Positions 1 to 7,604 of a stretch of 64,000 nt of DNA are shown piece after piece. This stretch comes from DATBLE01 sp963791425 (GTDB taxonomy: Bacteria > Actinomycetota > Thermoleophilia > Gaiellales > Gaiellaceae), in assembly GCA_963791425.1 (NCBI GenBank), contig CAWBSE010000003.1, forward strand, positions 992,001 to 1,056,000, in the 5' to 3' direction. Position 1 is the stretch's first letter. Every line of letters begins with the position of its first letter. The notes beneath the pieces were generated by a model that had not been told where the DNA came from, did no database searches, and saw only the letters and a program-made list of their open reading frames with translations. Both the position numbers and the translations under genes were made by a program.

Positions 1-1050
1 GGAGAGGGCTGCCGGCTGACGTCGGACGACGGCCGCCGCTACCTCGACTTCGCCGGCGGGATCGCCGTCGTCGGGCTCGGCCACGGCCACCCGGCGCCGC
101 TCGCCGCCGCGCACGAGCAACTCGACCGGCTCTGGCACGTCTCGAACCTGTTCTGGACCGAGCCGATGGCGCAGCTCGCCGATCTGCTCTCGGAGCGGTT
201 CGGCGGTGCGCAGGCGTTCTTCTGCAACTCGGGCGCCGAGGCGATCGAGGCGGCGATCAAGTACGCCCGCAAGGCGACCGGCAAGCCCGGGATCGTCGCG
301 CTCGAGAACTCGTTCCACGGGCGGACGATGGGCTCGCTCTCCGTCACCGGCCAGCCCGCGAAGCGCGCGGCGTTCGAGCCCCTCGTCCCCGGCGTGACGT
401 TCGCGCAGCTGAACGACGTCGCCTCGCTCGAGGCGGCCGTCGGACCCGACACCGGGCTGATCCTGATCGAGCCCGTGCAGGGCGAGGGCGGAGTCAATCC
501 GGCCACTCCGGGCTTCCTCGCCGCCGCGGCGGACCTTGCCGCCGAGCACGATGCGCTGCTCTGCTTCGACGAGGTGCAGACCGGCGTCGGCCGCACCGGG
601 TCGTTCTTCGCCTTCGAGCAGCTCGGCGTGCGGCCGCACCTGGCCACGCTCGCCAAGGGTCTCGCGAACGGCCTGCCGATCGGCGCGCTGCTCGTCAGCG
701 ACCACGCTCCGGCCGGGCTCGTGCCCGGCGACCACGCCTCGACCTTCGGCGGCAACCCGGTCGTGTGCGCCGCCGCCTGCGCCGTCGTCGAGACGGTCGA
801 CGAGGAGTTGCTCGCCAACGTCCGCGAGCGGAGCGCCCAGCTCGCCGAGGCACTCCCCGTGCGAGGCGCCGGCCTGCTCCTCGGCGTCGAGACCGCCGGG
901 CCCGCCGGTGAGGCTGTCGCCGCCTGTCTCGACCAGGGCCTGCTCGTCACCTCGGCCGGCCCGACGACGCTGCGACTTTCACCCCCGCTGACCGTCACCG
1001 CCGACGAGACCGCGCAGGCGATCGCGATCCTCCAGGAGGTCCTGTCGTGA
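1..1050 (+). CDS. argD: Acetylornithine aminotransferase ArgD (5' end cut by the window)
   Basis: PLP-dependent class III aminotransferase of arginine synthesis, interconverting N-acetylglutamate semialdehyde and N-acetylornithine. The frame is open from base 1, so the N-terminus lies outside the window; the first in-window ATG (166) is internal, since family-conserved sequence (FAGGIAVVGLGH, then a WHVSN motif) precedes it. Visible motifs: CNSGAEAIEAAIKYAR (PLP phosphate region), the cofactor aspartate in CFDEVQTGVGRTG, and the Schiff-base lysine in LAKGLANGLPIGA. The stop overlaps the argR start by 4 bp (GTGA). First gene seen of argD-R-G-H; argF, often between argD and argR in actinobacteria, is not here. 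Confidence 0.95.
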   Translation, partial: GEGCRLTSDDGRRYLDFAGGIAVVGLGHGHPAPLAAAHEQLDRLWHVSNLFWTEPMAQLADLLSERFGGAQAFFCNSGAEAIEAAIKYARKATGKPGIVALENSFHGRTMGSLSVTGQPAKRAAFEPLVPGVTFAQLNDVASLEAAVGPDTGLILIEPVQGEGGVNPATPGFLAAAADLAAEHDALLCFDEVQTGVGRTGSFFAFEQLGVRPHLATLAKGLANGLPIGALLVSDHAPAGLVPGDHASTFGGNPVVCAAACAVVETVDEELLANVRERSAQLAEALPVRGAGLLLGVETAGPAGEAVAACLDQGLLVTSAGPTTLRLSPPLTVTADETAQAIAILQEVLS

Positions 1051-1517
1051 CCGCGCACCGTCGCGAGCGCCAGGGTGCAATTCTCCGCCTGATCCGCGAG
1101 CGTCAGATCTCGACCCAGGCCGAGCTCTCCGCCGCGCTGCACGAGGCGGGATTCGAGGCGGTGCAGACCACCGTGTCGCGCGACATCACCGAGCTAGGGC
1201 TGGTCAAGGTGCGCGGCGCGAACGGGCGGCTCGTCTACGCGCCGGCCGGCTCCGCTGATCCCGACCGCCTTCGCGAGCTGCAGACGGCGTTCCGCCGCTG
1301 GGCGCTCTCGATCGAGGCGAGCGACAGCCTCGTCGTCGTGTTCACCCCGCGTGGCTTCGCGGCCGCGCTCGCCGACGCGATCGACGAATCCGGCCATCCC
1401 AACGTCCTCGCAACCGTCTCCGGTGAGAACACCATCCTCGTCGTGCCGGCCGCCGGCGTCACCGCCGTCGCCCTGCGCGAGGAACTGAGCAGACACCTCT
1501 TGGAAGGAGTGGCATGA
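1047..1517 (+). CDS. argR: Arginine repressor ArgR
   Basis: 156 residues, the usual ArgR/AhrC length. The N-terminal winged helix-turn-helix (about residues 1-70) contains the family segment around QTTVSRDITELGLVK; the C-terminal oligomerisation and arginine-binding domain carries the GENTILVV strand. The family represses arginine synthesis genes when arginine is bound. The GTG start overlaps the argD stop and the end overlaps argG (ATGA), so the repressor is translated within the operon it should control. I did not identify an ARG box inside the window; the operon promoter lies upstream of base 1. Confidence 0.95.
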   Translation: MTAHRRERQGAILRLIRERQISTQAELSAALHEAGFEAVQTTVSRDITELGLVKVRGANGRLVYAPAGSADPDRLRELQTAFRRWALSIEASDSLVVVFTPRGFAAALADAIDESGHPNVLATVSGENTILVVPAAGVTAVALREELSRHLLEGVA

Positions 1518-2716
1518 CCCGGACCGCCGTCCTCGCCTACTCTGGCGGGCTCGACACCACGTGCATCATCGCCTGGCTGAAGGAGTTCTACGACTACGAC
1601 GAGGTCGTGGCCGTGCTCTGCGACGTCGGCCAGGAGTTCGACCTCGAGCAGTCGCAGGAGCGCGGGTACGCCGCCGGCGCCGACGACGTGCTGCTGGTCG
1701 ACCGCCGCGAGGCGTTCGCGAACGACCAGGTGGCGAAGGCGCTGAAGACGAACGCGCTCTACGAGGGCAAGTACCCGCTCGTCTCCGCCCTCTCCCGGCC
1801 GGTGATCGCGCAGGCCGTCGCCGAGTTGGCGCTGGAGCTCGGCGCCGAGGCCGCCGTGCACGGCTGCACCGGCAAGGGCAACGATCAGCTCCGGTTCGAG
1901 CTTGCCTTTCGCGCGAACTACCCGGGCGTGCGCGTGATCGCCCCGCTCCGCGACAAGGTCTGGACGCGGGACGAGGAGATCGAGTACGCGCAATCGCGCG
2001 GCATCCCGATCACCAACACGAAGGCCTCCCCGTTCTCGTTCGACGAGAACCTGTTCGGCCGCTCGATCGAGGCGGGGATCCTCGAGGACCCGTGGGAGGC
2101 GCCGCCGGAGGAGCCGTACCTGCTCACGTCCGACCCGAACAACGCGCCCGATCCGGTCGAGGTCGTGATCGGCTTCGAGGCCGGGCTACCGGTCTCCCTC
2201 GACGGCGACGCGCTGCCGCTCCACGAGCTGATCGCCCGGCTGAGCGAGCAGGCCGGCGCGTATGGGATCGGGCGGATCGACATGATCGAGAACCGCGCGA
2301 TCGGCATCAAGAGCCGCGAGGTCTACGAGGCGCCGGCCGCGATGACGCTCATCCCGGCTCATCGCGCGCTCGAGGACATGGTGTTGACGAAGGCGGAGCT
2401 CAACGTGAAGCGTGGGATCGAGGACACGTGGGCGCGCACGGTCTACGACGGGCTCTGGTTCTCGCCGGTGCGCGAGGCGCTCGACGCGTTCGTGGACAGG
2501 ACGCAGGAGCTCGTCACCGGTGAGGTGCGCGTGCAGCTGCGAGCGGCTGCTGCGATCGTCAACGGCCGGCGGTCGGAAAACGCGCTGTACGCCGAGACGC
2601 TCGCGTCGTACGCGACCGGTGAGACGTTCCCGCACGAGGCGGCCGAAGGGTTCATCCGGCTTGCGTCGCTGGAGGCCGAGCTCGCCGCCGCGCGGGCGCG
2701 GGCGGTGCGCGTTTGA
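1514..2716 (+). CDS. argG: Argininosuccinate synthase ArgG
   Basis: ATP-dependent condensation of citrulline with aspartate to argininosuccinate, penultimate step of arginine synthesis. 400 residues, full family length. The N-terminal PP-loop AYSGGLDTT binds ATP; the GCTGKGNDQLRFE segment is the synthase family signature. The ATG overlaps the argR stop by 4 bp, and the gene's own stop overlaps the TTG start of argH by 4 bp, giving tight translational coupling. No frame damage here, unlike several genes further along. Confidence 0.97.
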   Translation: MTRTAVLAYSGGLDTTCIIAWLKEFYDYDEVVAVLCDVGQEFDLEQSQERGYAAGADDVLLVDRREAFANDQVAKALKTNALYEGKYPLVSALSRPVIAQAVAELALELGAEAAVHGCTGKGNDQLRFELAFRANYPGVRVIAPLRDKVWTRDEEIEYAQSRGIPITNTKASPFSFDENLFGRSIEAGILEDPWEAPPEEPYLLTSDPNNAPDPVEVVIGFEAGLPVSLDGDALPLHELIARLSEQAGAYGIGRIDMIENRAIGIKSREVYEAPAAMTLIPAHRALEDMVLTKAELNVKRGIEDTWARTVYDGLWFSPVREALDAFVDRTQELVTGEVRVQLRAAAAIVNGRRSENALYAETLASYATGETFPHEAAEGFIRLASLEAELAAARARAVRV

Positions 2717-3918
2717 CCCTCTGGCAGGGACGCGTCGAGGGACAGCTCGCGCCCGAGGTCTGGGAGCTGGTCAAGGCCGACGACGCGGAGCTGTTCCCGT
2801 ACGACTGTGAGGGGACGCGGATCCACGCGCGCCGGCTCGCGGCGGCCGGGCTGCTGACGGCCGAGGAGCTCGCCGAGGTCGAGGCGCGGCTCTCGTCGAT
2901 CGACGCCTCGATGATCGAGGAGTCCGACGAGGACGTCCACTCGGCGATCGAGCGGCTGCTCGGGCCGGTGGGCCGGAAGATCCATGCGGGCCGCTCGCGC
3001 AACGACCAGGTCGTGACCGCGTTCCGGCTGTGGGCGGCCGAGGCGTGCGCCGAGGCGAAGGCGGGGATCGAGGCGTTCGCCGCGGTCGTGCTCGACCGGG
3101 CCGAGGAGGGCGCCGAGACGGTCATGCCCGGGTACACGCACATGCAGCGCGCACAGCCGGTGACGCTCGGCCACCACCTGCTCGCGTGGGTGGAGATGCT
3201 CGATCGCGATCGCGACCGGTTTGCGCTGGCGGCCGCGCACGCCGAGCCGTCGCCGCTCGGCGCAGGGGCGCTGGCGGGGACGACGCTGCCGCTGCCGAAG
3301 GTGCGCAACTCGCTCGACGCGGTCGCCGACCGCGACTTCGCGCTCGACTACCTCTACGCGTGCGCCGCGCTGTTCGTCCACCTCTCGCGGATCGGCGAGG
3401 AGCTGGCGCTGTGGTCGACCGCGGAGTTCGGCTTCGTCGGCCTACCCGACTCGGCCGCGACCGGCTCGTCGATGATGCCGCAGAAGCTGAACCCCGACGT
3501 CGCCGAGCTCGCCCGCGGCAAGGCCGGGACGGCGATCGGCCGGCTCACGGGCCTGCTCTCGACCGTCAAGGGACTGCCGCTCTCGTACAACTCCGACCTC
3601 GGCGAGGACAAGCCGGCCGCGTTCGCCGCGCGGCGCGACGTGCGCCGGGTGCTGGCGGCGCTCATCGTCCTCCTCCGCGATCTCCGCTTCGTCGAGGAGC
3701 GGATGGAGGCGGCCGCGGCCGACCCCGGGCTGCTGGCGACGGACGCGGCGGAGGCGCTGGTCGCCGAGGGCGTGCCGTTCCGCGACGCGCACGAGCAGGT
3801 CGCTGGGGCGGTGCGTGAGGGCGTGTTCGACCCGGAGTCGACCGCTGCCGAGAGTGTCGACGCCCGGCTCGGCGACGTGCGCGCGGCAGTCGCCGCCGCT
3901 CGTCAGCGGTTCGCCTAG
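2713..3918 (+). CDS. argH: Argininosuccinate lyase ArgH
   Basis: Fumarase/aspartase-superfamily lyase that splits argininosuccinate into arginine and fumarate. Visible motifs: HAGRSRNDQVVT, GYTHMQRAQPVTLGHHLLAW, and the superfamily signature GSSMMPQKLNPDVAE. At 401 residues it is shorter than the common ~460, mainly at the C-terminus. The start is a TTG overlapping the argG stop (TTGA); the same TTGA junction recurs at tal-pgi. The stop overlaps by 4 bp the stop of a gene on the opposite strand, so the operon ends here without room for a separate terminator. Confidence 0.95.
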   Translation: MTLWQGRVEGQLAPEVWELVKADDAELFPYDCEGTRIHARRLAAAGLLTAEELAEVEARLSSIDASMIEESDEDVHSAIERLLGPVGRKIHAGRSRNDQVVTAFRLWAAEACAEAKAGIEAFAAVVLDRAEEGAETVMPGYTHMQRAQPVTLGHHLLAWVEMLDRDRDRFALAAAHAEPSPLGAGALAGTTLPLPKVRNSLDAVADRDFALDYLYACAALFVHLSRIGEELALWSTAEFGFVGLPDSAATGSSMMPQKLNPDVAELARGKAGTAIGRLTGLLSTVKGLPLSYNSDLGEDKPAAFAARRDVRRVLAALIVLLRDLRFVEERMEAAAADPGLLATDAAEALVAEGVPFRDAHEQVAGAVREGVFDPESTAAESVDARLGDVRAAVAAARQRFA

Positions 3919-4457
3919 CTCGGAACCGGCCTCTTCGAGCAGGCGCCTTTTGCCACCGTCACCGACGCCTTCGTCGGTGTCACGTCGGCGCGGAGCATGA
4001 TCTTCGAGCCGTTGTGCAGGATCAGCACGCGGCTGCCGCCTCCGCGCTCGATCAGGTCGAATGCGCCCACCCCTGCGAGGGTGCAGCGCAGCGCAGTCTG
4101 GGTCGTGTAGGTCACGCCGCCGGGGACAACGGCTGTTGCCCTCGCCGGCGTGCCGTAGTCCACGCAGTCGAGGTGGAGGTTGACGTCGCCGACCGGGATC
4201 AGCCCCTTCGGCTTGCCGCCGACGACGTAGCCGCCGTACAGCGCGTCCGGGTATTTCGGGTTCCAGCCGACGTAGACCTCGACGTGGGGATTGACGATCG
4301 CCGGGAAGTTGACGCTCGGGATCACGGGGTGCCCGTGGGGCCAGACGAGGACGGTCGTCTTGCCGCCGCACTTCGATGCAACGGTCGCTGTGTGCGACGC
4401 GACGGGAAGAGCGAACGCGACGGCCACGAGCGCCGGGATCATGGCCCACCGCCTCAT
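3915..4457 (-). CDS. Exported protein of unknown function
   Basis: 180 residues. The first ~25 residues form a typical signal peptide (MRRWAMIPALVAVAFALPVASHT), so the product is probably secreted. The rest has two or more cysteines and beta-rich sequence (VLVWPHGHPVIPS, NPHVEVYVGWNP); I recognise no family. A TAGGTT hexamer sits 6 nt before the ATG with no Shine-Dalgarno sequence, fitting a leaderless transcript, and lies inside the end of hisA on the same strand. The 3' end overlaps the argH stop by 4 bp. Confidence 0.75.
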   Translation of the reverse strand: MRRWAMIPALVAVAFALPVASHTATVASKCGGKTTVLVWPHGHPVIPSVNFPAIVNPHVEVYVGWNPKYPDALYGGYVVGGKPKGLIPVGDVNLHLDCVDYGTPARATAVVPGGVTYTTQTALRCTLAGVGAFDLIERGGGSRVLILHNGSKIMLRADVTPTKASVTVAKGACSKRPVPS

Positions 4458-4466
4458 GCGACCAAC

Positions 4467-5180
4467 CTACGGGGTCGTCGCAACCGCGTCAATCGCCTCG
4501 GCGAGCCCAAAACGGCCAGACCACAGTGCGCTGCCCACGACCGCGCCCTCGCAGCCGAGGTCCCGCAATGCGTGGAGATCGTCGAGCGAGGCGATACCCC
4601 CCGCCGCCAGGACCGGTATCCCGGCCGCGAGCACGTCTTCGAGCAGCGACAGATCCGGGCCGGCCAGCGAGCCGTCGCGGCGAGTGCTCGTGACGAGCAG
4701 TCTGCGGACTCCGCCTTCGGCGCACCGTCGCGCGAGGTCGGCGGCGGTGACGTCCGTCTCGCTCACCCAGCCGTCTGCGACGACCATGCCGTCGCGGGCA
4801 TCGATGGCGACCACGAGGCGCTCGCCGAACCGCTCTGCGAGCGCCTCGACGTCGCCGAGTCCCGCCGTTCCGACCATCGCCCGCGTCGCGCCGGCGGCCA
4901 GTGCGGCGTCGACGGCTTCCGCATCGCGCAGGCCCCCGCCGATCTGAACCGGGACGCCCGCCGGGGCGACGTGCTCGACGAGACCCGGCGTGGGGCGCCC
5001 GGAGAACGCACCGTCGAGATCGACCACGTGGAGCCAGGTCGCGCCCTCGGCGACGAACCGCGCCGCGGCCTCGGCCGGGTCACCGCCCTCGATCGTGACG
5101 TGCTCGCGCCGCCCCTCGGAGAGCCGGACGCAGCGGCCCTCGAGGACGTCGATCGCAGGAATGACAGTGAAGGTCTCCAT
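4467..5180 (-). CDS. hisA: HisA, phosphoribosylformimino-5-aminoimidazole carboxamide ribotide isomerase
   Basis: (beta-alpha)8 barrel isomerase of histidine synthesis, converting ProFAR to PRFAR, the substrate of HisF/HisH. 237 residues. Visible: the N-terminal catalytic Asp in VIPAIDVLEGRCVRL, VVDLDGAF, the phosphate-binding IGGGLR and the late strand VLAAGGIAS. It is closer to HisA than to PriA only by general impression. Unlike the other his genes here it is transcribed leftward, divergent from yerC-hisG with a 30-bp gap that holds palindromic sequence, so it is probably co-regulated with them. A TAATAC hexamer lies 6 nt before the ATG. Confidence 0.94.
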   Translation of the reverse strand: METFTVIPAIDVLEGRCVRLSEGRREHVTIEGGDPAEAAARFVAEGATWLHVVDLDGAFSGRPTPGLVEHVAPAGVPVQIGGGLRDAEAVDAALAAGATRAMVGTAGLGDVEALAERFGERLVVAIDARDGMVVADGWVSETDVTAADLARRCAEGGVRRLLVTSTRRDGSLAGPDLSLLEDVLAAGIPVLAAGGIASLDDLHALRDLGCEGAVVGSALWSGRFGLAEAIDAVATTP

Positions 5181-5186
5181 GTAATC

Positions 5187-5210
5187 GTATTAGCATGCTA
5201 TCATGCTGCT
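5187..5210. promoter_or_regulatory. Palindromic operator candidate in the hisA/yerC divergent gap
   Basis: The 30-bp gap contains a perfect 10-bp palindrome TAGCATGCTA (5191-5200) and an overlapping inverted repeat AGCATG-CTAT-CATGCT (5192-5207). It overlaps the candidate -10 of hisA (TAATAC, read leftward, 5187-5192) and that of yerC (TATCAT, 5199-5204). A protein bound here would cover both promoters. The adjacent TrpR-like YerC is the obvious candidate ligand-sensing binder; that assignment is inference. Confidence 0.6.
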
Positions 5211-5519
5211 ATGAGCACGACGGCGAGTGAGGCGCGACATGACATCGACGAGATCCCGGGGCTGGACGAGCTGGCCGCCGCGTTCCTGTCGATGCGGAAC
5301 CGCGACGAGGCGAAGCGATTCCTGCGCGACCTCTGCACCCGCGGAGAGCTCGAGGCGCTGGCCCATCGCTGGCAGATCGTCCGGCTGCTCCAGGAGGGCA
5401 TTCCGTATCTGGAGATCGCCGAGCGCGTGCACACCAGCACGGCGACCGTCACGCGCGTGGCGCAGTGGCTGCGGCACGGGGCGGGCGGCTACGAGCTCGC
5501 GCTTCGCCGCACGCGGTAG
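5211..5519 (+). CDS. yerC: YerC/YecD family TrpR-like DNA-binding protein
   Basis: 102 residues, all-helical TrpR-superfamily fold: RDEAKRFLRDLCTRGELEALAHRWQ is followed by the helix-turn-helix GIPYLEIAERVHTSTATVTRVAQWL. The family binds DNA; YerC-type proteins have been proposed as histidine regulators in Firmicutes. Here the gene opens the hisG-hisD operon (9 bp before hisG) and faces hisA across a palindromic gap, which supports a histidine repressor role. The ATG start lies 6 nt after a TATCAT -10 candidate and has no SD, suggesting a leaderless mRNA that the protein itself could shut off. Confidence 0.88.
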   Translation: MSTTASEARHDIDEIPGLDELAAAFLSMRNRDEAKRFLRDLCTRGELEALAHRWQIVRLLQEGIPYLEIAERVHTSTATVTRVAQWLRHGAGGYELALRRTR

Positions 5520-5528
5520 GCGGATCGT

Positions 5529-6401
5529 GTGAGTACCGCCGCGGAAGGCCGTCTTCTCGTCGCCGTCCCCTCGAAGGGTCGCATGTCGCCGCCTGCGCTG
5601 GAGTTGCTCGCCGCGGCGGGACTGCGTTTCGAGGCGGGCGAGCGCGCTTTGCACGTTCCCTGCCAGAACGCGCCCGTCGACCTGCTGCTCGTGCGGCCGC
5701 ACGACATCCCGGAGTACGTCCAGGACGGGGTCGTGCACGTCGGGATCACCGGTGCGAATCTCGTCGCTGAGGCGCGGGCCGACGTCGTCCAGCTCGCGGA
5801 GCTCGGCTTCGCGCGGTGCACGCTGGAGGCGGCGGTACCGGAGGCCGCGCCCCAGCAGGCCCTCGCCGACCTCGCGGGCCTGCGGATCGCGACCACCTAC
5901 CCGGTCTCGACGAAGGCCGCCCTCGACGAGCTCGGGATCGAGGCCGAGCTGGTGACGATCTCCGGGTCGGTCGAGGCCTCGCCGCGCCTGGGCCTGTCGG
6001 AGGCGATCGTCGATCTCGTCTCGACCGGGTCGACCGCGAGCGTCAACGGGCTCCGCCGGATCGGGAAGCTGCTCTCGTCCGAGGCCGTCCTGATCGCCAA
6101 CCGCAACGCCGTCGAGCAGCGCCGCGAGCTGGTCGACCGGCTTGAGTTGATGCTCGAGGGCGTTGTCGCCGCCCGGAACCGTCGGTACGTGATGCTGAAC
6201 GCGTCGGAGGCGGATCTCCCCGCGATCCGTGCGCTGCTCCCCGGGATGGGCGCGCCGTCGGTGCTCCAGCTCGCCGAGCCCGGGCAGATCGCGGTGCATG
6301 CCGCGGTCGAGGTCGACGACATCTGGGATCTGCTCCAGCCGCTGAAGGCGGCCGGTGCCTCGTCGATCCTCGTCGTCCCGGTCGAGCGGCTCGTTCCATG
6401 A
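5529..6401 (+). CDS. hisG: ATP phosphoribosyltransferase HisG (long form)
   Basis: Catalyses the committed step of histidine synthesis, joining PRPP and ATP. At 290 residues it is the long form: catalytic lobes (residues ~5-210, with VAVPSKGR at the start, VHVGITGANLV, and the PRPP loop VDLVSTGSTAS) plus a C-terminal ACT-like regulatory domain (~215-290) that in the family mediates histidine feedback inhibition. No hisZ is needed for this form. GTG start, 9 bp after yerC; its stop overlaps hisD (ATGA). Confidence 0.95.
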   Translation: MSTAAEGRLLVAVPSKGRMSPPALELLAAAGLRFEAGERALHVPCQNAPVDLLLVRPHDIPEYVQDGVVHVGITGANLVAEARADVVQLAELGFARCTLEAAVPEAAPQQALADLAGLRIATTYPVSTKAALDELGIEAELVTISGSVEASPRLGLSEAIVDLVSTGSTASVNGLRRIGKLLSSEAVLIANRNAVEQRRELVDRLELMLEGVVAARNRRYVMLNASEADLPAIRALLPGMGAPSVLQLAEPGQIAVHAAVEVDDIWDLLQPLKAAGASSILVVPVERLVP

Positions 6402-7486
6402 CAGACGTCACTCAGATCGTCGCCGACGTTCGGGACGGTGGCGACACCGCCCTGCGCAGCTGGGCGGAACGGCTCGGCGACGGGCCGCCCGAGCGCGTAA
6501 CCCCGCAAGGCGAGCTCGACGAACCCCTTCTGAGCGCGATCCGCGCGCTCGCTGCAGCGGTCGAAGCCGTGCACGCGGCGCAGCGGCCGGTCGACGTCAC
6601 CGTGACACCCCTCGCGGGGATCGAGGTGGCACGCCGCTGGCTCCCCCTCGACTCGGTCGGCATCTATGTCCCCGCAGGCCTGCTCTCGTCGCTGGTGATG
6701 ACCGCGGTGCCCGCGCGCGTGGCGGGCGTCCGGCGCATCGCCGTCGCGACGCCGCGCCCCTCCGAGGCGATGCTCGCGACGGCTGCCGAGCTCGGGATCG
6801 ACGAGCTGTACGCGATGGGCGGCGCCCAGGCGATCGCCGCCTTCGCCTACGGCACCGAGACGATCACCCCGGTGGCGAAGATCGTCGGCCCCGGCAACCG
6901 CTGGGTGACCGAGGCGAAACTGCTCGTCTCGCCCACCGTTGCGATCGACCTCCCCGCCGGTCCGAGCGAGGTGCTCGTGATCGCCGACGACACCGCGGAT
7001 GCTGCCGTGTGCGCGGCCGACCTTCTCGCCCAGGCCGAGCACGGACCGGACGGCGAGTCGATCCTGCTGACGACGAGCCCCGCGCTCTCCGACGCTGTCT
7101 GCGCGCTCGTCGGAGACGCCGCGCGCGTCGAGCTCGTCGCGTCGCTCGACGAGGCCGTCGCCCGTGCCAACGAGATCGCCCCCGAACATCTCGAGCTGCT
7201 CGTCGCCGACCCGGCGACCCTCGCCGAGGGCGTCCGGAATGCGGGCGCGGTCTTCCTCGGCACGACCGCCGTGCTCGGCGACTACGCGGCCGGCTCGAAC
7301 CACGTCCTTCCCACGGGCGGTCTGGCCCGAGGCACCGGCGGCCTCGGCCTCGAGGCATTTCTCAAGCCGGTCCAGTTCGTGAGCGCAACCCCCGAAGGCC
7401 TCGCCTCGGTGCGGCCGACGATCGATGCGCTCGCAGCCGCCGAAAGCCTGCCCCTTCATGCCGAGTCCGTGGCGGCCAGAACGTGA
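6398..7486 (+). CDS. hisD: Histidinol dehydrogenase HisD (short)
   Basis: Zinc- and NAD-dependent enzyme performing the last two oxidations, histidinol to histidine. Motifs: the VGIYVPAG start of the core, the GGAQAIAAFAYGTE segment, IVGPGNRWV, IDLPAGPSE, EHLEL, and a late GGLARGTGGLGLEAFLKPVQ stretch. 362 residues, against ~430 in most bacteria; the N-terminus starts close to the core, so the missing part is mainly N-terminal. The ATG overlaps hisG. After its stop comes a 118-bp gap with paired palindromes before the hisC-hisB gene. Confidence 0.94.
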   Translation: MTDVTQIVADVRDGGDTALRSWAERLGDGPPERVTPQGELDEPLLSAIRALAAAVEAVHAAQRPVDVTVTPLAGIEVARRWLPLDSVGIYVPAGLLSSLVMTAVPARVAGVRRIAVATPRPSEAMLATAAELGIDELYAMGGAQAIAAFAYGTETITPVAKIVGPGNRWVTEAKLLVSPTVAIDLPAGPSEVLVIADDTADAAVCAADLLAQAEHGPDGESILLTTSPALSDAVCALVGDAARVELVASLDEAVARANEIAPEHLELLVADPATLAEGVRNAGAVFLGTTAVLGDYAAGSNHVLPTGGLARGTGGLGLEAFLKPVQFVSATPEGLASVRPTIDALAAAESLPLHAESVAART

Positions 7487-7507
7487 GCGCAGGGCGCCTG
7501 AACCACT

Positions 7508-7585
7508 TTGTAACACAGTGTTACTTGCTCTCCACGCCGCATGGTTGCGCGGCGTCTGGAGCTTGTAACACTGTGTTACTTGCTC
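7508..7585. promoter_or_regulatory. Twin 15-bp palindromes between hisD and hisCB
   Basis: Two perfect dyads, GTAACAC-A-GTGTTAC (7510-7524) and GTAACAC-T-GTGTTAC (7565-7579), have centres 55 bp apart. Each lies in a direct repeat extending to about 23 bp (7508-7530 and 7563-7585, one mismatch at the dyad centre). Between them an inverted repeat ACGCCGC/GCGGCGT (7534-7540 and 7549-7555) has flanking CTCC/GGAG. The arrangement looks like a double operator. No gene in the window is an obvious partner. It is too short and too symmetric for a CRISPR. Confidence 0.6.
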
Positions 7586-7604
7586 AAGAGCGCGGAGGTC
7601 GGCC

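Noticed and set aside
4014..5519. 501-codon open frame on the plus strand ending in YerC
   Set aside because: Only the last 102 codons (from ATG 5211) are protein-like; the rest is antisense to hisA and the exported protein.
7508..7585. CRISPR-like pair of repeats
   Set aside because: Only two copies, perfect internal palindromes, and a 32-bp intervening sequence that is itself an inverted repeat; an operator pair fits better.
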